Shown piece after piece: positions 1-6,177 of a DNA stretch of 6,177 bases. The notes beneath the pieces are model-generated. The model ran no database searches, had not been told where the DNA came from, and saw nothing but the letters and a program-made list of their open reading frames with translations. The stretch lies in assembly GCA_023391175.1 (NCBI GenBank), contig JAEWBL010000356.1, forward strand, positions 1 to 6,177. The letters run 5' to 3'. The stretch comes from Pseudomonadota bacterium (GTDB lineage: Bacteria > Pseudomonadota > Alphaproteobacteria > Rhizobiales > Xanthobacteraceae). Every line of letters starts with the position of its first letter. The stretch's first letter is position 1. A program made the translations under genes and the position numbers.

Positions 1-797
1 GCACGAGGTTGTGCTGCTTTTACTCCAAAATATTGATTTGGACGACAGGCTTTTTTTCGCCCTCCATCAAAAATAATGAAATCATGGATTAGTTCTAAGA
101 ACCGGTCTTTATCGAAGACTTGAAGAATACTTCTGTCCAATTCATTTTTTTCTTCAGGATTACTTTCTTTCCAACGAAGCCAGAATTTCTCAGGTGTATC
201 AATTACTCCATAATATAATCCTTCGGTATCATTACCTGCAAAAAGAAATTGCATGGTGGTGAAAAAATGCGGGATAAAAGCATCTTTCTGATTGTCCAGA
301 TTTTGACGGATACCATTATGGACAGAGCTCGTACAACGTTTCAATTCAATAACACCGAAAGCAATACCATTAACATAAATAACCAAATCTGGACGTTTTG
401 TCGTTTTTTCTCTTCCTTTTATGGTTACTTCTTCTGCTATGTAGAAATCGTTTTCGTGCGGATTATTCCAATCTATCAAATGAATGTATTTCTTTTGCTC
501 ACCCACCTCTGGTAAGATATTTACCCCATAGCGTAAAAGATTATAAATTCTCAAATTGGCTTGATACAAGCCGTCGCTCAAATCATTCGAGTCACGTTTA
601 AGAATTGTGATCGCTTTAGTAATTTCGGAATCGGAATATCCTTTCTTTTTCAGATATTTCTTCAACTGTTTTTCTTCGAGATTACTATTCTCACGATCTT
701 TCCAATCGCCCAAAACAGTATAGCCTAAGCGCTTCTCGAATAGTCCGATTAAACGTTTTTGTGTCCGAATTTCTTTTTCGCCAATGTGAGAATCCAT
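1..797 (-). CDS. hsdR: Type I restriction enzyme, R subunit (HsdR), N-terminal part; gene runs off the window
   Basis: This is the motor and nuclease subunit of a type I restriction-modification complex; it translocates DNA and cuts it when the target is unmethylated. Translating the minus strand from the ATG at 797-795 gives 265 uninterrupted codons to the window edge. The N-terminal nuclease domain is plain: a PD-(D/E)xK-type site with RPD at 135-137 (D137) and IELK at 150-153 (E151, K153), followed by GIRQNLDNQKDAF and then AGNDTEG, both typical of HsdR. The last residues, RPNQYFGVKAAQ, match the stretch that precedes the helicase Walker A motif in this family, so the ATPase part lies beyond the window. 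The start lies 5 bases after the hsdS stop with no Shine-Dalgarno sequence, so it is probably translated from the shared hsd message. Nothing seen is broken. Identification is confident; full length is unknown. Confidence 0.95.
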   Translation of the reverse strand, partial: MDSHIGEKEIRTQKRLIGLFEKRLGYTVLGDWKDRENSNLEEKQLKKYLKKKGYSDSEITKAITILKRDSNDLSDGLYQANLRIYNLLRYGVNILPEVGEQKKYIHLIDWNNPHENDFYIAEEVTIKGREKTTKRPDLVIYVNGIAFGVIELKRCTSSVHNGIRQNLDNQKDAFIPHFFTTMQFLFAGNDTEGLYYGVIDTPEKFWLRWKESNPEEKNELDRSILQVFDKDRFLELIHDFIIFDGGRKKACRPNQYFGVKAAQPR

Positions 798-802
798 AGG
801 TT

Positions 803-2605
803 TTATATTTTAAATAGTCTTATACTCTCATTGATTGCTCTTTGAATATGTACATCTGAAAAAGCTGACTCCTGTAGTTTGTGATTCCATTCTGGAGTAG
901 ATTCTATATAATTTTTCACAGAGTGGATATTGATCAGTTGATTTTTTTTACATAAATCACATATTGACTCATCAACTGTAGCTAAAACTCCTAAATAGTC
1001 ATTTTTATAATACCTAAACTGTTCTATCCACTCAACAATCGACTCATCAAAATATTTATCAAAATATTCGAAAGCTTTGTCTATATCTTCTGCAACAACA
1101 AATGCATCTTTACCACTTTTCGGATTTGCAACTTTTGATATATATTTATTTCTTATAGCAATGCCTTCTCCTCCTCTATATTTATTATCTGATTTGTAAG
1201 GCCCAGCAGCATGTTTGTTGTAGCCTTCTGCAATTTGAACATGCTTTCTTAAGAATAGATACATCAATTTATTATATCTAAATCTCGAAAGTGGATATTG
1301 TACTGATCCGAATTTTTTTACCAGAAAACTAATGATTATAGCATCTTCAAATTTGTCATTATGCTTTTGTTGTTTTTGAACAGGCAATTTAATGTCAATA
1401 TCTTTGCTTGATAGTACAGGAGTTATCAACCGTATTTGTCCGGTTAATAGCTGTTGCATCATTCCCGATTTTATATTCAGGTATTTATCTCGCTTCTTCT
1501 CTACCTGCTCAATTTCGTTATCCATGTCAGTTAGAATCTTAGCAATAGCTATTTGTTCTTCTTTTGTGGGAGGAAATAAAATTTCTATTTTTTCTATTGT
1601 TTTTGCGTTTAAACTAGGAACGCCAGAAGCCTCATTATAACTATACCAATCAATAGTTCTCATCAGGTAATATAGAAATTTTACAGAAATTCCGTCATTA
1701 ATTTCTGTGTAGAAGAGGGTATCAACAGACCAAAAGGGTTTGTTGATATATTGAGGCTTATCTATTGTTCCTTTTCGACCAATAAGAATTGACTCCTTTT
1801 CATATATACTTTTATTTGAATACCCCAGAATTCCTCCGGTTCCCAATATTGGATAAATGCCAGTTAACGTTTGAACAGTTTTCTGATCCTTTCCATGCTT
1901 AACTTTTAACAATGACCCGATTTCCAATAGTGACCATTTTTCTGTAAATCCTTGCAATCTTTTCTTGCCTGTAAGCAACTCCTGCATTGCGCCTTGTTTG
2001 ATATTCTTTTTCTTTTTAATTTGCTTGTTTAAAGCATTTATCAAAGCATCAATATCGGAAAGAGCTTCTGTTATGGCTTGTTGCTCTTGCTTTGAAGGAA
2101 TTGGGAAATTGAAGCTTACAAAATCTTTTTGATATAAGTGGTTTATTGTAGAGCCTGCAATCAATTTATCCAAAAAGTCATCGAAATATTTTGATTTAAA
2201 AATGAGCGACAAAAATATTTTGTCAATATCCTTGTCTAAAGGGCGTACAACAAATACACCACTATTTAATGTACTAGGATATGGCAATTCATTCACAGAT
2301 GCGACTTTACCAATTGTTCCATCTTTAGTTATTAGCACATCACCTATTTGTACTTGAATATATCTATCTTGTTCATATCTATACTTGGAAACAAATGAAC
2401 AAGTCTCCCAACTAATAGCACCATTTTTAAAATCAGTTCCTGTAATTAAGATAAACTCTCCGAATTTTTGATATTCTGATTTTGTTAAACCTTGCCAACC
2501 AATCCTTGCTTTAATTGAGCATGAATTGGCAATATTTCTTATTTGCCAATCCGTAGGAATAACTCCGACTTCTGTATCTTTATATCCTTTTTTGAGTACT
2601 TTCAT
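803..2605 (-). CDS. hsdS: Type I restriction-modification specificity subunit (HsdS) with an extra C-terminal domain
   Basis: HsdS (600 aa) chooses the bipartite DNA target for both methylation and cleavage. It has the usual two-fold layout: a first target-recognition domain at about 17-170 (GVIPTDW near its start, DGTIGK at 95-100), a helical spacer at about 171-217, a second recognition domain at about 222-345 (GRKGTIDKPQY, then SGVPSLNAKTIEKI) and a second helical spacer at about 346-392. The spacers repeat the same pattern: PSKQEQQAI then MQELLTGKKRL, and PTKEEQIAI then MQQLLTGQIRL. A normal HsdS ends near here, at roughly 400-450 aa. This one continues through a polar linker (393-418) into an additional domain at about 419-600, with YPLSRFRYNKLMYLF at 437-451 and HAAGPY at 465-470. 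That domain may be Panacea/SocA-like (DUF4065), which is inference. The start codon overlaps the hsdM stop as ATGA, supporting this start and translational coupling. The gene looks intact and is more AT-rich than its neighbours. Confidence 0.95.
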   Translation of the reverse strand: MKVLKKGYKDTEVGVIPTDWQIRNIANSCSIKARIGWQGLTKSEYQKFGEFILITGTDFKNGAISWETCSFVSKYRYEQDRYIQVQIGDVLITKDGTIGKVASVNELPYPSTLNSGVFVVRPLDKDIDKIFLSLIFKSKYFDDFLDKLIAGSTINHLYQKDFVSFNFPIPSKQEQQAITEALSDIDALINALNKQIKKKKNIKQGAMQELLTGKKRLQGFTEKWSLLEIGSLLKVKHGKDQKTVQTLTGIYPILGTGGILGYSNKSIYEKESILIGRKGTIDKPQYINKPFWSVDTLFYTEINDGISVKFLYYLMRTIDWYSYNEASGVPSLNAKTIEKIEILFPPTKEEQIAIAKILTDMDNEIEQVEKKRDKYLNIKSGMMQQLLTGQIRLITPVLSSKDIDIKLPVQKQQKHNDKFEDAIIISFLVKKFGSVQYPLSRFRYNKLMYLFLRKHVQIAEGYNKHAAGPYKSDNKYRGGEGIAIRNKYISKVANPKSGKDAFVVAEDIDKAFEYFDKYFDESIVEWIEQFRYYKNDYLGVLATVDESICDLCKKNQLINIHSVKNYIESTPEWNHKLQESAFSDVHIQRAINESIRLFKI

Positions 2606-5037
2606 AACTGAAATCCCATCTTTTTTAAATGTTGCATTACTTTAGTCTCCAACAACTCTACCTCTTTGTTTATTTCTGGTAGAGTTTGTTCATAACGTTC
2701 TTCCAAACTTTGTAGCTGGCTGTTTAATGATTGACTTACTTGTTGGATTTCAGAGGCTAATCTATTCCCAAAAGCGACTAACCATTTATTGGTTACTAAT
2801 TTCTTTATTTCTTCTTCGGAGAGAGAGGTGTATTTCTGTAACACTTGCTCCAACAAGTCGGAATTATCATCCTTCAACTGCTTTTTATAACCAGCAATAA
2901 TATTGGAACGATTGATATATTCCTGTAATATTTTAGCTTCTTCGCCTTCTGCTATTTTCAACCTTTTCTGCACATTACCTTTATTTATCTTATTGTCTGC
3001 ATAATTACTGGCATCTAAATAAGAGTCGGAATATTCTTCTACCAACTCATTCAGGTTAGTTTCTGTGCTTAATAGCTTTTCTTCTAAAAAAGCGATTTTC
3101 TCTTTTTCGGTCGAAAAGTATTCATCTACAACACAATCAACAGGAAGTAAGTCGCACGCGATATCCTTTATTGTTTTGGCTTCCTTTTCTTTTTTCGGCT
3201 TTTCCTCTGCCCCTTCTTTCCTCTTTTTCTCTATTGGTTGAGGTACATAAGTTTGTACTTTCCAACCATCTGATTCAATTAAATAAAGGTCGTCCTGAAG
3301 TGTTTCCGCACAATAATTCATCAATTGGTCATACACATCATACTTATCAACCAACTTAGAATTGGCAAATTTCTCCAATACAGAATCTCCCATATCTTCA
3401 ATCATTTGCTTGGGGTTGAAAGAGTTTGGTCGGAGAGCCTCAAATTTAGGCGACCAAATATGGCTCCATTCCGCAAAACTTTGGAACAGTTCTCTATGTT
3501 GATTATCAAAATCAGGGTGATTGTTTATTGTTTCTTTTATATTTTGTTTATCAGGGATAAATTGGAGAAATCCTTTTTTGTTGCCCTTCTTAAATAGGAC
3601 TTGTTGTAAAGAAGAACATGCTTCCCAATAACGATAAAACTGTTCTACATCGTGTTCCGGAATACCTCCTTTTAGATGAGCCTCAATGTTATGGATTACT
3701 TCATCGTCCTCTGCATCAATATAGCGAGGCAGGTTCAAATTATATTCATTTTTCTTTATCTCTTCGTTTTTTACAAATCGGGCATAATGAGGCACATCTT
3801 CAAAAGCATCCCATGTATCAACAATGCGCCGAATATCCTGTTCCCGTAAACGGTTTTTATTACCATCTTTGACAAACCCATTTTGGGCATCTATCATAAA
3901 TATACCTTTACGGCTTGCTGCATCTTCTTTATCAATAATTATAATGCAAGCAGGAATTCCTGTTCCGTAGAAGAGGTTTGAAGGTAATCCAATAATTCCC
4001 TTTATATAGCCTCTTTTTATAAGATATTTTCTGATATCAGCCTCGGCATTACCTCTAAACAAAACACCATGCGGAAGAATACATGCTCCTTTTCCTTTAT
4101 CTTTCAACGAACGAATGATATGTAACAGAAAAGCATAGTCGCCATTTTTTTCGGGAGGCACTCCTATCGTATGTTCATTCCATCGTTCATATTTATCATT
4201 TGTCTTTGCACTCTTAAGCCATGATTTCTGTGAGAATGGAGGATTTGCCACGGCGTAGGAGAATGTCATTAGATTATCATCTTTTACAAATTGAGGATTG
4301 TTAAGCGTATCGCCGGAACGAATATCATAAGTCTCATACCCATGTAATATCATATTCATTTTTGCCAATCCCACAGTAGTAATATCATACTCCTGCCCAT
4401 ACAGAGCAGCACCATTCGACGCTTCGGATAAAGAGCGTAGCAATAGCGATGCCGATCCGCATGTTGGATCATATATGGACACATTGGGGCGTGTTTCCTT
4501 ATTTAATCCGATCACTTTTGCCATTACTCTGCTTACTTCCGCAGGAGTATAAAACTGTCCTTTACTCTTTCCGCTTTCAGTGGCAAAGTGCTTCATCAGA
4601 TATTCATAGGCATCGCCCATTAAATCGTCATCACTTGCTTGATTTTTTCCAAAATTCAATCCTGAGGATTGAAATATGCCGATTAAGTTGCTTACTGTCT
4701 GAACTAAATCTTTCCCTTTGCCTAACTTGCTCTCATCGCTGAAGTCTGCTTCTTTAAACATCCCGTCTAAATCATTGGCTTCTTCCCATGCCGCAAGTTT
4801 AATATTCATTTGTTCGCCAATGTTCGTTTTTCCCTTTAGGTTGACCATATCATCAAAAGAGCAACCTTCAGGAACTTCTATCAACGATTCTACATTATAT
4901 TTTGCTTTATCTGAAACGTATTTAACGAATAACAAAGTCAATACATAATTTTTGTATTGACTAGCGTCCATCCCTCCACGCAGTTCATCACAACTACGCC
5001 AAAGAGTACTATATAATTCTGATTTTTTAATTGCCAT
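2602..5037 (-). CDS. hsdM: Type I restriction-modification DNA methyltransferase subunit (HsdM)
   Basis: HsdM transfers a methyl group from S-adenosylmethionine to the N6 of adenine in the target set by HsdS, and is also needed in the restriction complex. The N-terminal helical HsdM_N domain covers about 8-130 (LWRSCDELRGGMD, LTLLFVKYVSD). The N6-methyltransferase domain follows, with GQFYTPAEVSRVM at 160-172, motif I DPTCGSA at 190-196 for cofactor binding, and the catalytic motif IV NPPF at 265-268. The methylase core ends near NLPRYID at 435-441. At 811 aa it is longer than the common form of about 500-550 aa; the extra part has a middle region (about 450-600, with DVYDQLMNYCAETLQDDLYL), a lysine/glutamate-rich linker at 602-625 and a helical, probably coiled-coil tail at about 640-805 containing NKWL. 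Long HsdM proteins of this layout are known, so this is not a fusion artefact. Its start lies within the end of the regulator gene (11-base overlap) and no clear ribosome binding site precedes it. No key residue is missing. Confidence 0.97.
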   Translation of the reverse strand: MAIKKSELYSTLWRSCDELRGGMDASQYKNYVLTLLFVKYVSDKAKYNVESLIEVPEGCSFDDMVNLKGKTNIGEQMNIKLAAWEEANDLDGMFKEADFSDESKLGKGKDLVQTVSNLIGIFQSSGLNFGKNQASDDDLMGDAYEYLMKHFATESGKSKGQFYTPAEVSRVMAKVIGLNKETRPNVSIYDPTCGSASLLLRSLSEASNGAALYGQEYDITTVGLAKMNMILHGYETYDIRSGDTLNNPQFVKDDNLMTFSYAVANPPFSQKSWLKSAKTNDKYERWNEHTIGVPPEKNGDYAFLLHIIRSLKDKGKGACILPHGVLFRGNAEADIRKYLIKRGYIKGIIGLPSNLFYGTGIPACIIIIDKEDAASRKGIFMIDAQNGFVKDGNKNRLREQDIRRIVDTWDAFEDVPHYARFVKNEEIKKNEYNLNLPRYIDAEDDEVIHNIEAHLKGGIPEHDVEQFYRYWEACSSLQQVLFKKGNKKGFLQFIPDKQNIKETINNHPDFDNQHRELFQSFAEWSHIWSPKFEALRPNSFNPKQMIEDMGDSVLEKFANSKLVDKYDVYDQLMNYCAETLQDDLYLIESDGWKVQTYVPQPIEKKRKEGAEEKPKKEKEAKTIKDIACDLLPVDCVVDEYFSTEKEKIAFLEEKLLSTETNLNELVEEYSDSYLDASNYADNKINKGNVQKRLKIAEGEEAKILQEYINRSNIIAGYKKQLKDDNSDLLEQVLQKYTSLSEEEIKKLVTNKWLVAFGNRLASEIQQVSQSLNSQLQSLEERYEQTLPEINKEVELLETKVMQHLKKMGFQL

Positions 5038-5242
5038 TTTCGTTTTTTAAGTTATTTTCTTCAGTCAATAAATCTTTTACACTTACTTGAAGTAGCCTTG
5101 CTATTTCATAGAGTGTTTCTACACTTGGTTGCTTTCGGTTGCAAGCATAAGCATTCACTATTTTGAAGCTTTTACCTAATTTTTCAGCAAGCCATGTCTG
5201 TTTGATTCCTTTTTCATTGAGAATCTCTTTTATACGATTCAT
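5027..5242 (-). CDS. Small XRE-family helix-turn-helix regulator, putative controller of the hsd operon
   Basis: This 71-residue protein is almost entirely a Cro/CI-type (XRE, HTH_3) DNA-binding domain. The helix-turn-helix sits at about 14-35: KQTWLAEKLG forms helix 2 and SFKIVNAYACNRKQ the recognition helix region. The conserved PSVETLYEIARLLQVSVKDLL follows at 39-59, and an Asn/Glu-rich tail ends the protein. It has no ligand-binding or enzymatic domain. It is first in the hsd operon, and its last 11 bases overlap the start of hsdM. By analogy with controller proteins of restriction-modification systems, it could time or limit expression of hsdM, hsdS and hsdR; that role is inferred from position and fold. 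The ATG at 5242-5240 gives a full-length domain. Just upstream lie a Bacteroidetes-type -7 element and repeated CAAAT/ATTTG half-sites that could be its own operator. Family assignment is strong; function is moderately sure. Confidence 0.9.
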   Translation of the reverse strand: MNRIKEILNEKGIKQTWLAEKLGKSFKIVNAYACNRKQPSVETLYEIARLLQVSVKDLLTEENNLKNENGN

Positions 5243-5255
5243 GATTAAGAATTTA

Positions 5256-5310
5256 ATTTGGCTTCAAATATAGGACTTTTTTTAGGATATTTGTAGGAAC
5301 CAGCCCAAAT
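5256..5310. promoter_or_regulatory. Cluster of CAAAT/ATTTG half-sites overlapping the operon promoter; possible operator
   Basis: Four 5-base half-sites occur with alternating orientation on the plus strand: ATTTG at 5256-5260, CAAAT at 5265-5269, ATTTG at 5289-5293 and CAAAT at 5306-5310. The first two form a perfect inverted repeat with a 4-base spacer (ATTTG-gctt-CAAAT). The second and third extend to 7-base arms, CAAATAT at 5265-5271 and ATATTTG at 5287-5293, whose starts are 22 bases apart, about two helical turns. The cluster covers the -7 element and lies just upstream of an XRE regulator, where an autoregulatory operator would be expected. Short AT-rich words recur easily by chance, so this is tentative. 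Confidence 0.3.
5265..5272 (-). promoter_or_regulatory. Candidate Bacteroidetes -7 promoter element for the regulator-hsd operon
   Basis: On the minus strand this reads TATATTTG, an exact match to the Bacteroidetes primary-sigma -7 consensus TAnnTTTG. It ends 22 bases before the regulator's ATG, so transcription would begin with a leader of about 15 bases. The usual -33 TTTG is not found at 18 to 21 bases upstream, where the minus strand gives ACAA, TACA, CTAC and CCTA. This is therefore half a promoter by sequence, perhaps weak or activator-dependent. No better promoter was seen in the gap between the relaxase gene and the operon. Confidence 0.45.
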
Positions 5311-5403
5311 TTACACCATAGTTACATTTCAACATATGTATTTCATCTTTTTAGATTTGTTAGACATCCCTTGTATGGAAAGGCTAAATAAAGCAATGAT
5401 TTT

Positions 5404-5446
5404 AAGAAATTTACTCTTCTTATAGGCGAAAAAGAAGAAATTTACT
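5404..5446. repeat. Pair of 12-base direct repeats with a weak hairpin between them
   Basis: AAGAAATTTACT occurs exactly at 5404-5415 and again at 5435-5446, with starts 31 bases apart (about three helical turns). The match does not extend on either side. Its inner 8 bases, AAATTTAC, occur a third time in the same orientation at 5307-5314. Overlapping the pair, TCTTCTT at 5415-5421 and AAGAAGA at 5432-5438 could form a 7-bp stem with a 10-base loop. This is the only hairpin of note downstream of the relaxase gene, but it is AT-rich and lacks a following U-run, so it is a poor terminator. The function is unknown; a protein-binding site is one possibility. Confidence 0.4.
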
Positions 5447-5511
5447 AAAACCCAAGTTTGGCGTTTCCGTTTCAGGATTAATATCTTGTCTTACAAATTT
5501 AAAATGGACAA

Positions 5512-6177
5512 TTATCGTCTGAAACCTCGCTTCAGTTTCTTCTTTTTTCTTTTCACGGGAATTTGTTGTTTATCGTTGTCGTTAGATTCATGAGTAAGTA
5601 AATCTAATACAGAGGATAAACCCAAATTAGGGATGCTGAATATTTGTTTTTCTTCATTCTTGCTTTCTTGATTTTCAAGCTGTATATTTGTCAGAATATT
5701 GTTTTGTTTGTTTTCATTCAATTCTATTTGTATAACTGTATTTCTACTTTCATTACCAATTTGCCGTTCCAGCATGTCAAGTTGCTCGAAGATACTATCA
5801 TTCTTCATTGTGTTGTAATACTCAAAGGATTCGGTTAGTTGCCTATTGTAGCCGAATAGCTTATCGAATCCTTGTTCTACTTGCTGGAACAAGCTCACAC
5901 GATCAAAGCCACCTTTGATTATTCCATTCTTGGTATTCTTATGATTGGTGAGCGGTGATAACTTCTTTTTGTTAGTTTGGTCTTTACGGCTTACAATCAA
6001 ATGACAGTGCATATTCAGTTCGTTGTCAGAACGGCTACGGTCAAAATGTATCTTACCGTAAAACTTTATATCCGTTTCGGATAGTCCTTTGTTGAAGTTC
6101 TTGGCGTATTCAGGAATGAACACTTCCCGAATATATCGTTTCATGGCTTCGGCTTTTTCCTGTTCGGTGTTCCCCAT
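5512..6177 (-). CDS. C-terminal part of a Bacteroidales relaxase/mobilization protein (DUF5712/BtgB-like); gene enters from outside the window
   Basis: The visible 221 residues resemble the C-terminal half of relaxases that nick and bind the transfer origin of Bacteroides mobile elements. The diagnostic part is NELNMHCHLIVSRKDQTNKKKLSP (positions 52-75), in which H57 and H59 fit the paired metal-binding histidines of a HUH nuclease, followed by FDRVSLFQQVEQGFDKLFGY and YYNTMKN. Residues from about 128 to 205 are polar, rich in Asn, Gln and Glu and probably variable. The protein ends in a very basic tail (KRKKKKLKRGFRR) suited to contact with DNA. The catalytic tyrosine and the rest of the fold would lie upstream, beyond the window. 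The frame is still open at the edge, so the ATG at 6177 is probably an internal Met rather than the true start. The gene is separated from the hsd operon by 269 bases and reads in the same direction. The DUF5712/BtgB match is from memory of the family; the relaxase call is firmer than the exact family name. Confidence 0.75.
   Translation of the reverse strand: MGNTEQEKAEAMKRYIREVFIPEYAKNFNKGLSETDIKFYGKIHFDRSRSDNELNMHCHLIVSRKDQTNKKKLSPLTNHKNTKNGIIKGGFDRVSLFQQVEQGFDKLFGYNRQLTESFEYYNTMKNDSIFEQLDMLERQIGNESRNTVIQIELNENKQNNILTNIQLENQESKNEEKQIFSIPNLGLSSVLDLLTHESNDNDKQQIPVKRKKKKLKRGFRR

Noticed and set aside
249..601. Two overlapping plus-strand open frames (88 and 67 codons)
   Set aside because: They lie opposite the hsdR coding sequence, which has clear nuclease motifs in its minus-strand frame. 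The plus-strand products are low-complexity and rich in Phe, Leu and Cys, as expected for antisense reading.
1429..2095. The two HsdS spacers as DNA repeats that could drive shuffling of recognition domains
   Set aside because: The repeat is clear at protein level, but the codons differ throughout, with no long identical DNA stretch. No second hsdS copy, inverted repeat or recombinase gene is in the window.
4450..4470. HsdM motif I reads DPTCGSA instead of ending in Gly, which might suggest an inactive methylase
   Set aside because: Alanine at this position is an accepted variant in type I methyltransferases, and the NPPF catalytic motif and the rest of the domain are intact.
1392..4948. Several plus-strand open frames of 62 to 97 codons opposite hsdS and hsdM
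   Set aside because: All are fully contained within well-supported minus-strand genes, have no recognisable domains and show no promoter or spacing of their own.
5336..5425. A 29-codon plus-strand frame in the gap between the regulator and the relaxase gene (starting MYFIFLDLLDIP)
   Set aside because: It is not preceded by a promoter or ribosome binding site, is too short to judge and matches no family I recognise. It could be a decayed fragment, but nothing supports it as a gene.
5415..5438. Hairpin as a rho-independent terminator of the relaxase gene
   Set aside because: The 7-bp stem has only two G-C pairs and no U-run follows it in the direction of transcription.

Overview
The window looks like Bacteroidales DNA (Bacteroides, Parabacteroides or a relative). 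It is AT-rich, its genes start with almost no Shine-Dalgarno signal, the one promoter-like element has the Bacteroidetes TAnnTTTG form, and the proteins resemble families common in that group. This assignment rests on reading the sequence alone.

All five genes lie on the minus strand, so transcription runs from high to low coordinates. From 6177 down to 5512 is the 3' part of a relaxase/mobilization gene whose 5' end is outside the window. A 269-base gap (5243-5511) follows, holding short repeats, a promoter-like -7 element and a cluster of CAAAT/ATTTG half-sites. Then comes a compact operon: a small XRE-type regulator (5242-5027), hsdM (5037-2602), hsdS (2605-803) and the first 265 codons of hsdR (797 to the window edge). 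The junctions are an 11-base overlap, a 4-base ATGA overlap and a 5-base gap, as expected for one polycistronic message.

Together the operon encodes a type I restriction-modification system. HsdS reads the bipartite DNA target, HsdM methylates adenine in it, and HsdR translocates and cuts unmethylated DNA. The small DNA-binding protein encoded first is placed to control expression. The neighbouring relaxase gene suggests that the system rides on a mobilizable or conjugative element.

The most unusual feature is HsdS. Its two target-recognition domains and two conserved helical repeats are complete by about residue 392, but the protein continues for another 200 residues into an extra domain of about 180 residues that a normal specificity subunit lacks. 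That domain faintly resembles the Panacea/SocA-like (DUF4065) antitoxin fold, which is a hypothesis only. The hsdS rows counted by hand are also more AT-rich than those of hsdM and hsdR. No RNA genes, CRISPR arrays, insertion sequences or tRNAs were seen.
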